64,000 nucleotides of DNA from CAZLMG01 sp964560765. Lineage in GTDB: Bacteria; Bdellovibrionota_B; Oligoflexia; Oligoflexales; CAZLMG01. A program made the position numbers and the translations under genes. The DNA lies in the NCBI GenBank assembly GCA_964560765.1, contig CAZLMG010000021.1:4995-68994 (forward strand). The letters are read 5' to 3'. The notes beneath the pieces were generated by a model that saw only the letters and a program-made list of their open reading frames with translations, ran no database searches and had not been told where the DNA came from. Shown in pieces: positions 7,739 to 16,071 of the stretch. Numbering within the stretch: the first letter of the stretch is position 1; each line of letters opens with the position of its first letter.

Positions 7739-9130
7739 ATGCAACATGCAGGCAAGGTGCTGTTAACGGGGGGCACGGGCTTCCTTGGAAATCGCGTCGG
7801 TCAAGAATTGGTGCGCCGCGGCTACCAGGTGATCGTCGCCACGCGCTCGCCGGAAAAGGTGCGCGGAACTCTTTCATTTCCCTGTGAACTGCTTCAATGG
7901 ACTGAACCCAAATACGATCTCGAGAAGAACCTCATCGGCTCCTTGACGGCCGTCATTCACCTGGCTGGCGAAAGCATCGCCGGAGGTCGCTGGACCTCAG
8001 CCTATAAGGAAAGATTGCGCCGATCGCGAGTGGATTCAACGACCGCATTGGCGGAAGCGATGCGCCGCTTCGGAAATCCAGGACAAGTTTTCATTCAGGC
8101 TTCCGGCATCGGCTACTACGGCGATACTGGCGAGTCAGTTTACGGCGAAGAGCAACTGGCGGGCGACGATTTCTTGGGACAGTTGGCGCAGGCTTGGGAG
8201 GGCGCCGCGAGCCCCCTCGATACCGTCGACATTCGACGCGTCGCCCTGCGCTTTGGAATGTTGCTTGGCACGACCGGCGGTGCTCTGGCTGAGCTGCTAC
8301 CACTATATGCCCGAGGGTTTGGAGCTCGGCTGGGCTCTGGTAAACAGTGGCTATCATGGCTGCACATTGACGATGCCGTTGGCTTGATCATAGCCGCCTT
8401 GCAGGACGATCGCTGGCGCGGTCCCGTCAACGCCTGCAGTCCACAACCAGTGCGACAACATGCGTTTCATCGGGCGTTGTGTCAGCACTTCGGTTCCTGG
8501 ACCTTTGTAGCCGCTCCTCGTCTGGCCTTGCAGGTCGCGGTTGGCCCATTCGCTGCCGCTCTGCTCAGCTCGCAAAGAGCTCTGCCGCAGGCTGCATTGT
8601 CCCGCGGCTATGCATTTCGCTTTCCCCAGTTAGACGGCGCCCTCAGCAATCTATTTGCACCGCGTCAACGACTTCGTTCGCAAATTGTGCAGCTGGAACA
8701 ATGGCTACCCTTGTCGCCCGACGAGCTTTGGCCATTTTTTAGCAATGCGCAGAATCTCGAGCGTCTGACCCCGCCTTTTCTGAACTTTCACGTTAAAAAG
8801 GTCCATTCCCAGGAGCTCGGCAGCGGCACCTTGATTGACTATCGATTGAAGCTGCACGGGATCCCGTTGGGTTGGCGCACCCGACTAGAGCAATGGGAAC
8901 CGCCGCACCGCTTTGTCGATACGCAGCTGACGGGGCCCTATTCACTGTGGCACCACACCCATTCATTTACGGCCCTGGGCAGCGGCACTTTGATGACCGA
9001 TCGAGTGGAGTACTCCTTGCCGCTGGCGCCCCTTTCGACAGTGGTCGCGGGACCGTTCGTCGACCGCGACGTGAGAAATATCTTTCGTTACCGCGTCCAA
9101 GCGGCCCGCGATATTTTCTTTAAGACCTAG
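7739..9130 (+). CDS. TIGR01777-type NAD-dependent epimerase fused to an SRPBCC domain
   Basis: 463 aa. Residues 1-300 form an extended short-chain dehydrogenase/epimerase of the TIGR01777 (YfcH) type: the dinucleotide motif TGGTGFLG near the N-terminus, HLAGESIAGGRW, the catalytic-region SGIGYYGDTGE and SWLHIDDAV. Residues 310-463 form an SRPBCC/polyketide-cyclase-like ligand-binding domain, beginning QWLPLSPDELWPFF and containing YSLWHHTHSF. The same two domains are found fused in other bacteria, usually in the opposite order. Substrate unknown. The last 4 bases overlap the convergent phenylalanine hydroxylase gene. Confidence 0.82.
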   Translation: MQHAGKVLLTGGTGFLGNRVGQELVRRGYQVIVATRSPEKVRGTLSFPCELLQWTEPKYDLEKNLIGSLTAVIHLAGESIAGGRWTSAYKERLRRSRVDSTTALAEAMRRFGNPGQVFIQASGIGYYGDTGESVYGEEQLAGDDFLGQLAQAWEGAASPLDTVDIRRVALRFGMLLGTTGGALAELLPLYARGFGARLGSGKQWLSWLHIDDAVGLIIAALQDDRWRGPVNACSPQPVRQHAFHRALCQHFGSWTFVAAPRLALQVAVGPFAAALLSSQRALPQAALSRGYAFRFPQLDGALSNLFAPRQRLRSQIVQLEQWLPLSPDELWPFFSNAQNLERLTPPFLNFHVKKVHSQELGSGTLIDYRLKLHGIPLGWRTRLEQWEPPHRFVDTQLTGPYSLWHHTHSFTALGSGTLMTDRVEYSLPLAPLSTVVAGPFVDRDVRNIFRYRVQAARDIFFKT

Positions 9131-9837
9131 GAGCGCATTCCACTCTCATAGGCCTCCAGGCAGCGATAGAGCTGCTCTGGGCGCTCAAGGATAAAAATTC
9201 GGCGCTGCATTTCGTCGACCCGATAGGGCATCGCCCGGATGACCTCAATATCAAACGGCAAGACTTCTGGCTCAGCACTCAACGCATAGTTGGATTCGCC
9301 GAACGAAGAGAGAATCCCACCACCAAAGATGCGGCGACCTACGGGTGTTTCGACGAGGGGAAATTCGACACCGAACCAAAACAGGCGGCCCCACTGCTCC
9401 ATCAAGTCCGGTCGATCAATGTATTTCGCAGCGCGCGCACCAAACTCCTGACAAAAGGCGGCATATGCCGGATCAGCAAGTAACGGTAAATGCCCGTACA
9501 GGTCATGAAACACATCGGGTGCCGGCGTATAGTTGACGTCGCGTGCGTCGCGGATGAAATTGCCGAGAGGAAATTCGCGCCGAGCCAGTCCAGGAAAGAA
9601 GCTGGTGTTATCTTCCAATCCTGCTACCGGCACACCCTTCCAGCCCGTTAGCTCGCTGAGACGCTGATTGACGGCGCCCAAGTCGGGAATATGGTCGGCG
9701 CTCAGCTCCAGCCGCCGCACCCCTTCGGTAAACAAGGGAAACGCTTGCTGAGCGCGACAGTGTTCCAGATTGCGATACAGGACAGCCCAAGTCCTGTGTT
9801 CGGCGTCGGACCAGAGGCGATAGGACTCAACTTGCAT
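9127..9837 (-). CDS. phhA: Phenylalanine 4-monooxygenase
   Basis: A 236-aa catalytic-domain aromatic amino acid hydroxylase, as usual for bacteria, without the animal ACT regulatory domain. The iron ligands are visible: His111 and His116 in DVFHDLYGH, and Glu158 in FWFGVEFPL. NYTPAPD and FGGGILSS are also family signatures. The enzyme converts phenylalanine to tyrosine using tetrahydropterin and oxygen, feeding tyrosine catabolism. GGGAGG lies about 5 bases before the ATG. Upstream sit two matching inverted repeats at 9859-9909 that probably bind a repressor. No pterin carbinolamine dehydratase gene is adjacent. Confidence 0.93.
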   Translation of the reverse strand: MQVESYRLWSDAEHRTWAVLYRNLEHCRAQQAFPLFTEGVRRLELSADHIPDLGAVNQRLSELTGWKGVPVAGLEDNTSFFPGLARREFPLGNFIRDARDVNYTPAPDVFHDLYGHLPLLADPAYAAFCQEFGARAAKYIDRPDLMEQWGRLFWFGVEFPLVETPVGRRIFGGGILSSFGESNYALSAEPEVLPFDIEVIRAMPYRVDEMQRRIFILERPEQLYRCLEAYESGMRS

Positions 9838-9858
9838 GGGGACCTCCCGCAGAGAGTA

Positions 9859-9909
9859 GCGTTATTTAACGCCAAAATGCGCTATCTAACGCTATACTTA
9901 GCGTTAGAT
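9859..9909. promoter_or_regulatory. Two related inverted repeats upstream of phhA (probable operator)
   Basis: Site 1 (9859-9872) is GCGTTA, two bases, TAACGC, a perfect dyad. Site 2 (9884-9909) has 11-bp arms, ATCTAACGCTA and its exact reverse complement, separated by four bases. Both share the half-site AGCGTTA. They lie 22-72 bases upstream of the phhA ATG, where a promoter would be, and neither is followed by a T run. This suggests a repressor or activator bound at two sites. The motif differs from the TyrR/PhhR box; the regulator is not evident in the window. Confidence 0.65.
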
Positions 9910-9957
9910 GCTCGCATATCTTCAATCTATCCGGGATGTTGCAATTGAGGGGCCAAA

Positions 9958-11409
9958 CTAGCGCGTCAAACGAATTACGGTTTCACGAGTCAGCCCTGCG
10001 CCTTCCACATGAACCGCACTGGACGCCGCACTTAACCCTGCTGCCGATACGGTCAGTTGGTATGTGCCAGCGGCCAACTGCCAACGATAGCGGCCAAAGG
10101 CATCCGTACTACGAGTCTCGCCTTCTCGAAAATTGATCTCAGCCAGTTCCAATTGGGCACCCGAAACTGGCGCTCCTTCAGCATCCACCACCTTCAGATT
10201 CAGGAACGGCCGCGAATTCACCTCTTCGAGAAGGAATGGGATGACCCGCTGAACACGCGCCCAAACACCCCGTTCGTACTCACGATAGGACGGCTGAAAC
10301 GAGTACCCCGTTTCCAACAAGAACGAGAGCGTGCCATAGCGGGCATAATGGTGCTCAAAATCTTCGCCGGACGAACTAGCTGGGCGTTGACCATACTCAA
10401 GCTTATCGGCCAAGCGGTCGCGCAGGTCATAGTAGCCCTCGGCCTCGGCAAGGTCACCGCAAAGGTATGGATACAAAACTTCATCGCCAGAACTATGGTA
10501 GGAGATCAGGTACTGGGCGCGCAGGCGGTTATTCAGCATGTCCATGGTCAGTGACTCGGGCTCCGAGAACGGTTTCGATCCGGCGTAAATTTCACTGCTG
10601 CCGACGCTGGAATTAGCACCGCACTCAGCCCACTTGAATTCGTAATTGCGATTCACGTCTACGCCATAAGAACCATTTGCATTGCGATTGCGATTTTTGC
10701 GCCACATGCGATCGCTTTGAAATACGTGATGAAGCCCGTCCGGATTCACCATCGGCACAAACCAGATCGAGAGCTGATCGAGCGCTTGGGCAAATGGCGC
10801 TTCACCCCCCAGAGCTCGCTTCAAATAGTCTTTGGCAGAATCGACCACGGCTGTATGCGTCATCAATTCCCGCGCGTGATGTTCGCCGACGATGATGATC
10901 TTCGGCTCGTCTTCCACCGCACTGGGATTACTACTGATTTGCAAAGCGATGAGATCACGGCCCTCTGCCGTCTTCGGTGCGCCGAGCCAACGGGTCAGAT
11001 TGAACATGTGGGCGTGCTCCGGGTGCTGTGCTGCCAAGGCCTCTAACGCCGCCGTTGTTTGCGCCACATCCATGTACTCCATGTCGCCACTATCGCGGCG
11101 ATCGGCAAATGCCGCAAACGGCTCGGAGGCTGTCAGCTGCGGAGCTCGTTGCAAGGCATGCCCAAAACGCTCTAAATCACGGAGAATCGCGGGCGCCACC
11201 TGTCGGTCCAGGACAACAACTTCCACCTGCCCTTTGGCGGGATTGATACCAGCGACATCGTATCCAAGGTCCTCTAAGAGATGGCCAACAACGGCTGCTT
11301 GATCTACTGCGAGCGTCACCAGAGTTGATTGGCTAAGCTCTTGTCGAGCACCTCCGACCAGCACCGAAAGAGACAACGCACTTGCGATCGCACCCAGCTT
11401 ACCGATCAT
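9958..11409 (-). CDS. Secreted M14 zinc carboxypeptidase with C-terminal beta domain
   Basis: 483 aa. A signal peptide (residues 1-21), a prodomain-like region, then the M14 catalytic domain: zinc ligands His178 and Glu181 in GEHHARE, substrate-binding NRNYEFKW, third zinc ligand in YHSSGDE, and catalytic Glu in FLLETGYS. The last 90 residues form a carboxypeptidase regulatory-like beta-sandwich (VVDAEGAPVSGA, then DAFGRYRWQLAAGTY). M14 enzymes remove C-terminal residues from peptides; this one acts in the periplasm or outside the cell. The ATG at 11409 is preceded by GGAGGAG; a longer frame to 11505 adds no signal. Divergent from mscS. Confidence 0.88.
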   Translation of the reverse strand: MIGKLGAIASALSLSVLVGGARQELSQSTLVTLAVDQAAVVGHLLEDLGYDVAGINPAKGQVEVVVLDRQVAPAILRDLERFGHALQRAPQLTASEPFAAFADRRDSGDMEYMDVAQTTAALEALAAQHPEHAHMFNLTRWLGAPKTAEGRDLIALQISSNPSAVEDEPKIIIVGEHHARELMTHTAVVDSAKDYLKRALGGEAPFAQALDQLSIWFVPMVNPDGLHHVFQSDRMWRKNRNRNANGSYGVDVNRNYEFKWAECGANSSVGSSEIYAGSKPFSEPESLTMDMLNNRLRAQYLISYHSSGDEVLYPYLCGDLAEAEGYYDLRDRLADKLEYGQRPASSSGEDFEHHYARYGTLSFLLETGYSFQPSYREYERGVWARVQRVIPFLLEEVNSRPFLNLKVVDAEGAPVSGAQLELAEINFREGETRSTDAFGRYRWQLAAGTYQLTVSAAGLSAASSAVHVEGAGLTRETVIRLTR

Positions 11410-11530
11410 AAGCTCCTCCCTGACTCCGACGCGGCGGTCGCGAGTAAATCCTTGAATTGTTACAAAAATGAACACGGATCTTCTGCAGATGCAATAACAG
11501 GTCATCGCCTAAAAATCGAATGAAAAAGCA

Positions 11531-12694
11531 ATGAGGTCTACACGTTCCCGCGCGCGGCGTCGAGTTGACGTGATCTCTGCGACAAGCGATCATGTAAAGC
11601 TGAAAACTGCGTCAATCTTTTGCTTAGTGGGAGCAACTGTGGCCTTGCTGCAATCCTTACAGGAATTCTGGAATCACCACCCTTGGGTGAGTGCCATCTT
11701 CGTTACCTTGATCATACACGGAATCTTTCAACTGATTCGGAGACTTGCGCCCAAGCTCGCCGAGCGCCAAATGCCCTATAAAGGCATGGACTTTAACTGG
11801 CTGAAAGCGGTGCGTCCTGCGGCCGATAAAACCAAGTCTTGGATCATGTTCCTCCTCGCGTTCGCTGCTGCGGTGCGCTTACACGATCTGCATACCAAAC
11901 TGCCTTCGTTTCTCTATAAGTTCGTCATCGTCGTGCTCTTTGCGCAAGTCGTACTGTGGATCTTCGCCATCATCGACGACCGCGTTCACCGCTATCTGCA
12001 GCGAGCCGACCCCAGCAATGGCGGCATGTCCACGTCGGTGGGCATTGTCGCCACGCTGAGCAAAGGCTTTGTGCTCGTCTTGGCTGTACTGGCAGCTCTC
12101 GATGTCATGGGAATCAACGTGACGGCACTGGTTGCTGGCGTCGGCATCGGCGGCATCGCCATCGCCTTTGCCGTGCAAGGCTTACTACAGGACCTTTTTG
12201 CCTCCCTGACGATCGTTTTTGACCAACCGTTTCGCGTTGGGCAAACCATCCGCTTCAACAATATTTCTGGGACCGTTGAGCGCGTCGGCCTCAAGACCAC
12301 CCGTGTCCGCAGCATTGACGGTGAATTGTTGGTGCTGCCAAACAATCAGCTATTGAGCAACCAAATCTCCAACTTCACGGAACTCAAGGAGCGCCGCTGC
12401 TTGGCCGTTCTTAGCGTGACTTACGACACACCCGTGGAGAAGGTGGAGCGCATTGCGGACTGGCTGAAAGCAATCGTTGAAAATACCGACGATTGTCGCT
12501 TTGATCGGGCCCACTTTCGCACGTTTGCGGCTTCGTCGCTTGATGTTGAACTTGCTTACTTTGTCGGCGTAAACAGCTTTAGTGCCTATTTGGACCGCGT
12601 GCAAAGCATTAACCTAGCCATCATGCGCAAGTTTTCCGCGGAAGGCGTCTCTTTCGCCTTTCCCACGCAGACGATTCACGTTGCCAAGGAGTAG
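11531..12694 (+). CDS. Small-conductance mechanosensitive channel (MscS family)
   Basis: 387 aa. About four membrane segments precede the conserved pore helix and upper beta domain: ALVAGVGIGGIAIAFAVQ, then QDLFASLTIVFDQPFRVGQTI and the cytoplasmic beta domain with GTVERVGLKTTRVRSIDGELLVLPN. MscS channels open on membrane tension and release osmolytes during hypo-osmotic shock. It is longer than E. coli MscS (286 aa) because of extra N-terminal helices. The ribosome site is weak, so the exact start is uncertain. A hairpin at 12711 follows, but its T run faces the other strand. Confidence 0.88.
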   Translation: MRSTRSRARRRVDVISATSDHVKLKTASIFCLVGATVALLQSLQEFWNHHPWVSAIFVTLIIHGIFQLIRRLAPKLAERQMPYKGMDFNWLKAVRPAADKTKSWIMFLLAFAAAVRLHDLHTKLPSFLYKFVIVVLFAQVVLWIFAIIDDRVHRYLQRADPSNGGMSTSVGIVATLSKGFVLVLAVLAALDVMGINVTALVAGVGIGGIAIAFAVQGLLQDLFASLTIVFDQPFRVGQTIRFNNISGTVERVGLKTTRVRSIDGELLVLPNNQLLSNQISNFTELKERRCLAVLSVTYDTPVEKVERIADWLKAIVENTDDCRFDRAHFRTFAASSLDVELAYFVGVNSFSAYLDRVQSINLAIMRKFSAEGVSFAFPTQTIHVAKE

Positions 12695-12706
12695 CGCGGC
12701 CAATGC

Positions 12707-12737
12707 AAAACGCCCGACAGCGGGAAGCTGGCGGGCG
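12707..12737 (-). terminator. Intrinsic terminator (minus strand)
   Basis: An 11-bp GC-rich stem with one mismatch (CGCCCGNCAGC and its partner) and a 5-base loop, followed on the minus strand by TTTT. It ends the leftward secreted-protein gene at 12767. It could also slow transcription from mscS. Confidence 0.7.
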
Positions 12738-12766
12738 CAAGACGACAAGGGTCCACCGAGAGACTC

Positions 12767-13543
12767 TTAGAGGTAGACTACGACGGAATGGCACTGAATC
12801 GGGCAGGTGAATAGTTCACGTAGCCAATTCGTTACCGCTAGCCACACGCCACGAGTCAGGCGAAACACACCGACGACAGCCGAGTGCGCCACGTGCAACG
12901 TGCCATGGCCAACTTTTTGCACTACCATCAGCATCGTGCCAGCGGCGCAAGCGACAACCATGACGGCGCCATTAGCGGCTTTGACAATTAGGTGGGTAGC
13001 AACGGCGATCACACTCTCGGCGAAATTGATCGCGACAAAAGCGCTGCAAGCAACGGCATGTACCGTGAAACGCGCCATGTTTAGACCGAGATTCAGGGTG
13101 CCACGCAAAATTCCGTCCAAACAATCGATGAGGTGATGCATACCACCATGCAGCACGGTCACGCCACGGCGGGCCACGCTATGGCGACCGTAAACGTAGA
13201 TCAAGACTTGATGAAACTCGATAGCGGCTTCATTGGTTAAAATCAGAACCCGCGTTTCCGCGACCCCATAAGTCGTCTCGATGACGTGCGCGCCCATGCG
13301 GGTCAGGGCATGACTGACATAGCGAGCCGTTTCACCGGTGACGATGACGGCCTCGTTGACGCCCTGACCTTCAACGCCTAATTGAGAAACGAGCTGGCCT
13401 GCTTCCCACCCACGAGCCACAATGACGCTGCCTTGTTCACGAGCAGAAACACCCAAGAGATTAGCCGCATCGCTAGCGTGCGCCGTTCCTACCAGCATGC
13501 TGAGTGCCAAAGACGAAGCCGCCAAGAGATTTTTCAAGAACAT
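12767..13543 (-). CDS. Exported hydrophobic protein of unknown function
   Basis: 258 aa. A signal peptide (LLAASSLALSMLVGTAHA) precedes a region of about 90 polar residues. The C-terminal half is rich in Ala, Val, His and Gly, with stretches such as VIAVATHLIVKAANGAVMVVACAAGTMLMVV that could be membrane helices or amphipathic segments. Histidine pairs recur (GGMHHLI). No family is recognised. The start at 13543 has GGAGGGAG upstream; a longer frame to 13570 lacks this. It is a single gene flanked by terminators on both sides. Confidence 0.6.
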   Translation of the reverse strand: MFLKNLLAASSLALSMLVGTAHASDAANLLGVSAREQGSVIVARGWEAGQLVSQLGVEGQGVNEAVIVTGETARYVSHALTRMGAHVIETTYGVAETRVLILTNEAAIEFHQVLIYVYGRHSVARRGVTVLHGGMHHLIDCLDGILRGTLNLGLNMARFTVHAVACSAFVAINFAESVIAVATHLIVKAANGAVMVVACAAGTMLMVVQKVGHGTLHVAHSAVVGVFRLTRGVWLAVTNWLRELFTCPIQCHSVVVYL

Positions 13544-13562
13544 ACTTTCTCCCTCCATTTGC

Positions 13563-13608
13563 AAAAACAAAAAACGATGAGGCGGTACCTATGGTCACCT
13601 CATCGTTT
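13563..13608 (-). terminator. Intrinsic terminator (minus strand)
   Basis: Perfect 11-bp arms (AAACGATGAGG and its reverse complement) around a 15-base loop. On the minus strand they are followed by a T-rich tract of about 12 bases. It ends the two-gene unit of the winged-helix/TPR regulator and its small secreted partner. Confidence 0.8.
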
Positions 13609-13652
13609 CGACAATGGACAAGTTCGGACAAGTAGCACCAGGCATCACGCGA

Positions 13653-14051
13653 CTAACGGGTCAACTCACAAAAAACACGCTGCATGGCGTCAGGAAAAAC
13701 AGGTTCATTCCGCTCGAAGCTGTAACCGAACTGGTGGTTACCTTCGCCATCTTCGAGGCGAATCTTCGCACGAAAATGCTTAGTCATGAGTGGATACAGT
13801 TTCGAGCCATCAATTCTCAGCTCGCCATTCTCGGCCCGGGTGACTCGCACCTCTAAAGAGTCGCTATCAGCGAAGAGCTTCCGGTATTGAAGCAAATACC
13901 CCGTCGAACTCAAGACGCTGGGGCGGACGGTAAATGAATGCTTATCCAGCTGTCCAAATGATTGGCAGTAAAATGGAAAGTCCTCCGCAACCGCCGAGCT
14001 GGCGGAGAATGTTAAGACAAGAAGTAACCAATGTCGCAACCAATGTTTCAT
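13653..14051 (-). CDS. Small secreted protein coupled to a TPR/winged-helix regulator
   Basis: 132 aa with a signal peptide (HWLLLVLTFSASSAVAED). The mature part is about 108 residues with two cysteines that could pair, one near its start and one near its end. Its ATG overlaps the stop of the upstream regulator gene by four bases, so the two are translationally coupled. An intrinsic terminator follows. No family recognised. The coupling suggests that the secreted protein is the target or the partner of the regulator. Confidence 0.65.
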   Translation of the reverse strand: MKHWLRHWLLLVLTFSASSAVAEDFPFYCQSFGQLDKHSFTVRPSVLSSTGYLLQYRKLFADSDSLEVRVTRAENGELRIDGSKLYPLMTKHFRAKIRLEDGEGNHQFGYSFERNEPVFPDAMQRVFCELTR

Positions 14052-15076
14052 ACGCGAGACTCCAAATTTGGGGATTGCATTGCCAAAATATAAAATTCAC
14101 CACGTTGCAAAATAACGTTAGAGTCGGCCGAATCGTCGGCTAGGATCCGTCGCAAACGGCCGACGGATTTGTAAATGCGGTCGTCGTGGATCATGGGGTT
14201 ATAAGCTTCGCCCCAAAGAGACTGAACAATGTCCTCTTTCGTACCGCCCCGATCCCCTTGCGCCTTCAAGTACTCAAAGAGCTGATTGAGAGTCGGCTTC
14301 CGATAAATGTCGCGCGCTTGTGCCCGACGGGTCAACTCCGTCGCCGATGGCAAATCGATACGCCCTTGGCAATTGGCAGCATCAATGTGCTGCAGTGCCT
14401 CTTGCGCATTGCGATGCAAGCGCGTGGCCTGAATGTTGGCTTGACGCATGATCTTCTGCACCAGCCACCGAGCCTGCGCAAACTCCCCGACTCCGCGCCA
14501 GTAACGGACCCAGCAAAGGTCGCCCCAAAGTTGGCGCAGGCTGCTGGGACAGTCCCGCAACACGCTGTCGGCAGCTTCGAGAGCCGAGCGCGCCAACCGC
14601 CAATCCCGCGCCGCTAATGCGATTTGGCAGCGCATTTGCTGGCGAATGTGCTCGTATTCCCCATCACCGAAGACGGCAACGTCGGAAAGTACGTCGAGAG
14701 CTGCCGCATAATTGCCGCTGGCAAAATGCAGGAACGCCAAGCCAAGGCCGGCGCCGGGGAAACCGCCCTCGGCGGCCCGCTGAAACGCTGCTGCGACGTC
14801 CTCGCGCGTGTAACCAGCGAGATACAACGCCACGCCTAACCAATATTCCTGTTCACAGGTGCGACGTAGACGACCCTGTTGCTCGCAGAACTGAATCGCC
14901 GTGCCCGGAGCATCAAGTTCAATATGGGACTTCATCACCAGAATGGCGGCATCAGCCCCCGGGGTCGGTGTGCACTCGAGAATATTGATGGCACGCGCAA
15001 AGTTGCAATCGTGATAGGCGCGCCAGGCTTGATCCACCAAACCATTCAAAGTCGTCGTCCCCCAAGAGGGCCCCAT
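14048..15076 (-). CDS. TPR protein with C-terminal winged-helix DNA-binding domain
   Basis: 342 aa. The first 240 residues are TPR-like helix pairs (for example ALYLAGYTREDVAAAFQRAAEGG and HFASGNYAAALDVL). The last 80 residues resemble an OmpR/PhoB-type winged helix: a helix with TLNQLFEYLKAQ, then TKEDIVQSLWGEAYN, a recognition-helix region DRIYKSVGRLRRIL and a C-terminal hairpin VILQRGEFYIL. It has no receiver domain, so it is likely controlled by protein-protein contact through the TPRs. The ATG at 15076 is preferred; an upstream TTG at 15103 has no ribosome site. Direct repeats typical of this DNA-binding class lie just upstream. Confidence 0.75.
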   Translation of the reverse strand: MGPSWGTTTLNGLVDQAWRAYHDCNFARAINILECTPTPGADAAILVMKSHIELDAPGTAIQFCEQQGRLRRTCEQEYWLGVALYLAGYTREDVAAAFQRAAEGGFPGAGLGLAFLHFASGNYAAALDVLSDVAVFGDGEYEHIRQQMRCQIALAARDWRLARSALEAADSVLRDCPSSLRQLWGDLCWVRYWRGVGEFAQARWLVQKIMRQANIQATRLHRNAQEALQHIDAANCQGRIDLPSATELTRRAQARDIYRKPTLNQLFEYLKAQGDRGGTKEDIVQSLWGEAYNPMIHDDRIYKSVGRLRRILADDSADSNVILQRGEFYILAMQSPNLESRV

Positions 15077-15103
15077 TAATCTCGATGGGACCCTGGTTAC
15101 CAA

Positions 15104-15199
15104 CGGACAAATCCGGACAGGGACTATAATATTGATGTTTCCATTTCAATATTTTTAAGAAATTTATAGTATTTTAAGACATTAATATTGTCTGGACAG
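15104..15199. promoter_or_regulatory. Direct repeats CGGACA, probable winged-helix operator
   Basis: CGGACA at 15104-15109 and again at 15114-15119 are exactly 10 bp apart, one helical turn, as for OmpR/PhoB-type tandem half-sites. A third copy, TGGACA, is at 15193-15198. The DNA between is very AT-rich. The sites sit between the regulator gene and the divergent hutG-like gene. Autoregulation and possible control of the divergent gene are inferred. Confidence 0.5.
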
Positions 15200-15261
15200 C
15201 GCCATTTAGATCTATTATTATCTTTTATATTAGGTGGTTATCGGATTTGGAGGCTCATTTT

Positions 15262-16071
15262 TTGCACTCTCTTCCCATTGCGACCGTGCTGGCGCCGTCA
15301 GTTCCGCAGGTTCCGATGCTGATCAGCGTCCCCCATTGTGGGACGGCGATTCCAGAGGACATAGGGCGCCGCCTAGACCCAGACTTACGCCAAGGCCTGC
15401 CAGATACGGATTGGTTCGTGCATCGGCTCTATGAATTTGCACCGAAGCTGGGCGCCACTCTCCTGCATGCCAACTACAGCCGTTTCGTCGTCGATCTCAA
15501 TCGACCGCGCGACGCCAAGCCCCTGTATAGCGACGGTCGGCGGGAAACCGGTTTGGTGCCAACTTGCAGCTTTGCGGGCACGCCGTTGTATGTGGATTCG
15601 GGGCCAACTCAGGCGGAGGTTGCTGAACGCCTGCAGCGGTATTACGACCCCTACCATGATCGCTTGCGCAAGGAGATTGACTACCTTCGGTCAACGTTTG
15701 GCCAGGTACTATTGTTGGAGGGGCATTCCATCCGTCACTTGGTGCCAAGCATTCGACCCACTGCCTTTCCGCAGCTGATTTTGGGTGATCAGGATGGACG
15801 AACGGCATCTGCGGAATTTTCCCAGACGGCGCTGAAGGTACTGCACAGCTGTGGCTACCAAGTAGCGCACAACGACCCATTCAAAGGTGGGCACATCACT
15901 CGGCACTACGGACAGCCCGAGCGCGGGGTGCACGCCCTGCAACTCGAGATGTGTCAGAATCTGTATTTGGATGAATCGAAGCCAGTATGGGATCAAGCCC
16001 GAGCCCAGCGACTGCAAGACGTGTTGCAGCACCTGCTTCAGGCGTTGATTACAACCTTGGACGCATCATAG
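15262..16071 (+). CDS. N-formylglutamate amidohydrolase family enzyme
   Basis: 269 aa. Family motifs include ISVPHCGTAIP near the start, DTDWFVHRLY, NYSRFVVDLNRP, LLLEGHSIRH and the C-terminal GGHITRHYGQP followed by LQLEMCQNLYLDE. These enzymes hydrolyse N-formylglutamate to glutamate and formate in histidine degradation; related ones act on other N-acyl amino acids. The TTG at 15262 is chosen because GGAGG lies 8 bases upstream; an in-frame TTG at 15247 overlaps that site. No other hut genes are nearby, so the pathway is not confirmed. The end overlaps the convergent permease gene by six bases. Confidence 0.85.
   Translation: MHSLPIATVLAPSVPQVPMLISVPHCGTAIPEDIGRRLDPDLRQGLPDTDWFVHRLYEFAPKLGATLLHANYSRFVVDLNRPRDAKPLYSDGRRETGLVPTCSFAGTPLYVDSGPTQAEVAERLQRYYDPYHDRLRKEIDYLRSTFGQVLLLEGHSIRHLVPSIRPTAFPQLILGDQDGRTASAEFSQTALKVLHSCGYQVAHNDPFKGGHITRHYGQPERGVHALQLEMCQNLYLDESKPVWDQARAQRLQDVLQHLLQALITTLDAS

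Noticed and set aside
9884..9909. Dyad upstream of phhA as a terminator
   Set aside because: No T run follows on either strand and it lies in front of a gene, next to a second copy of the same half-sites; an operator explains it better.
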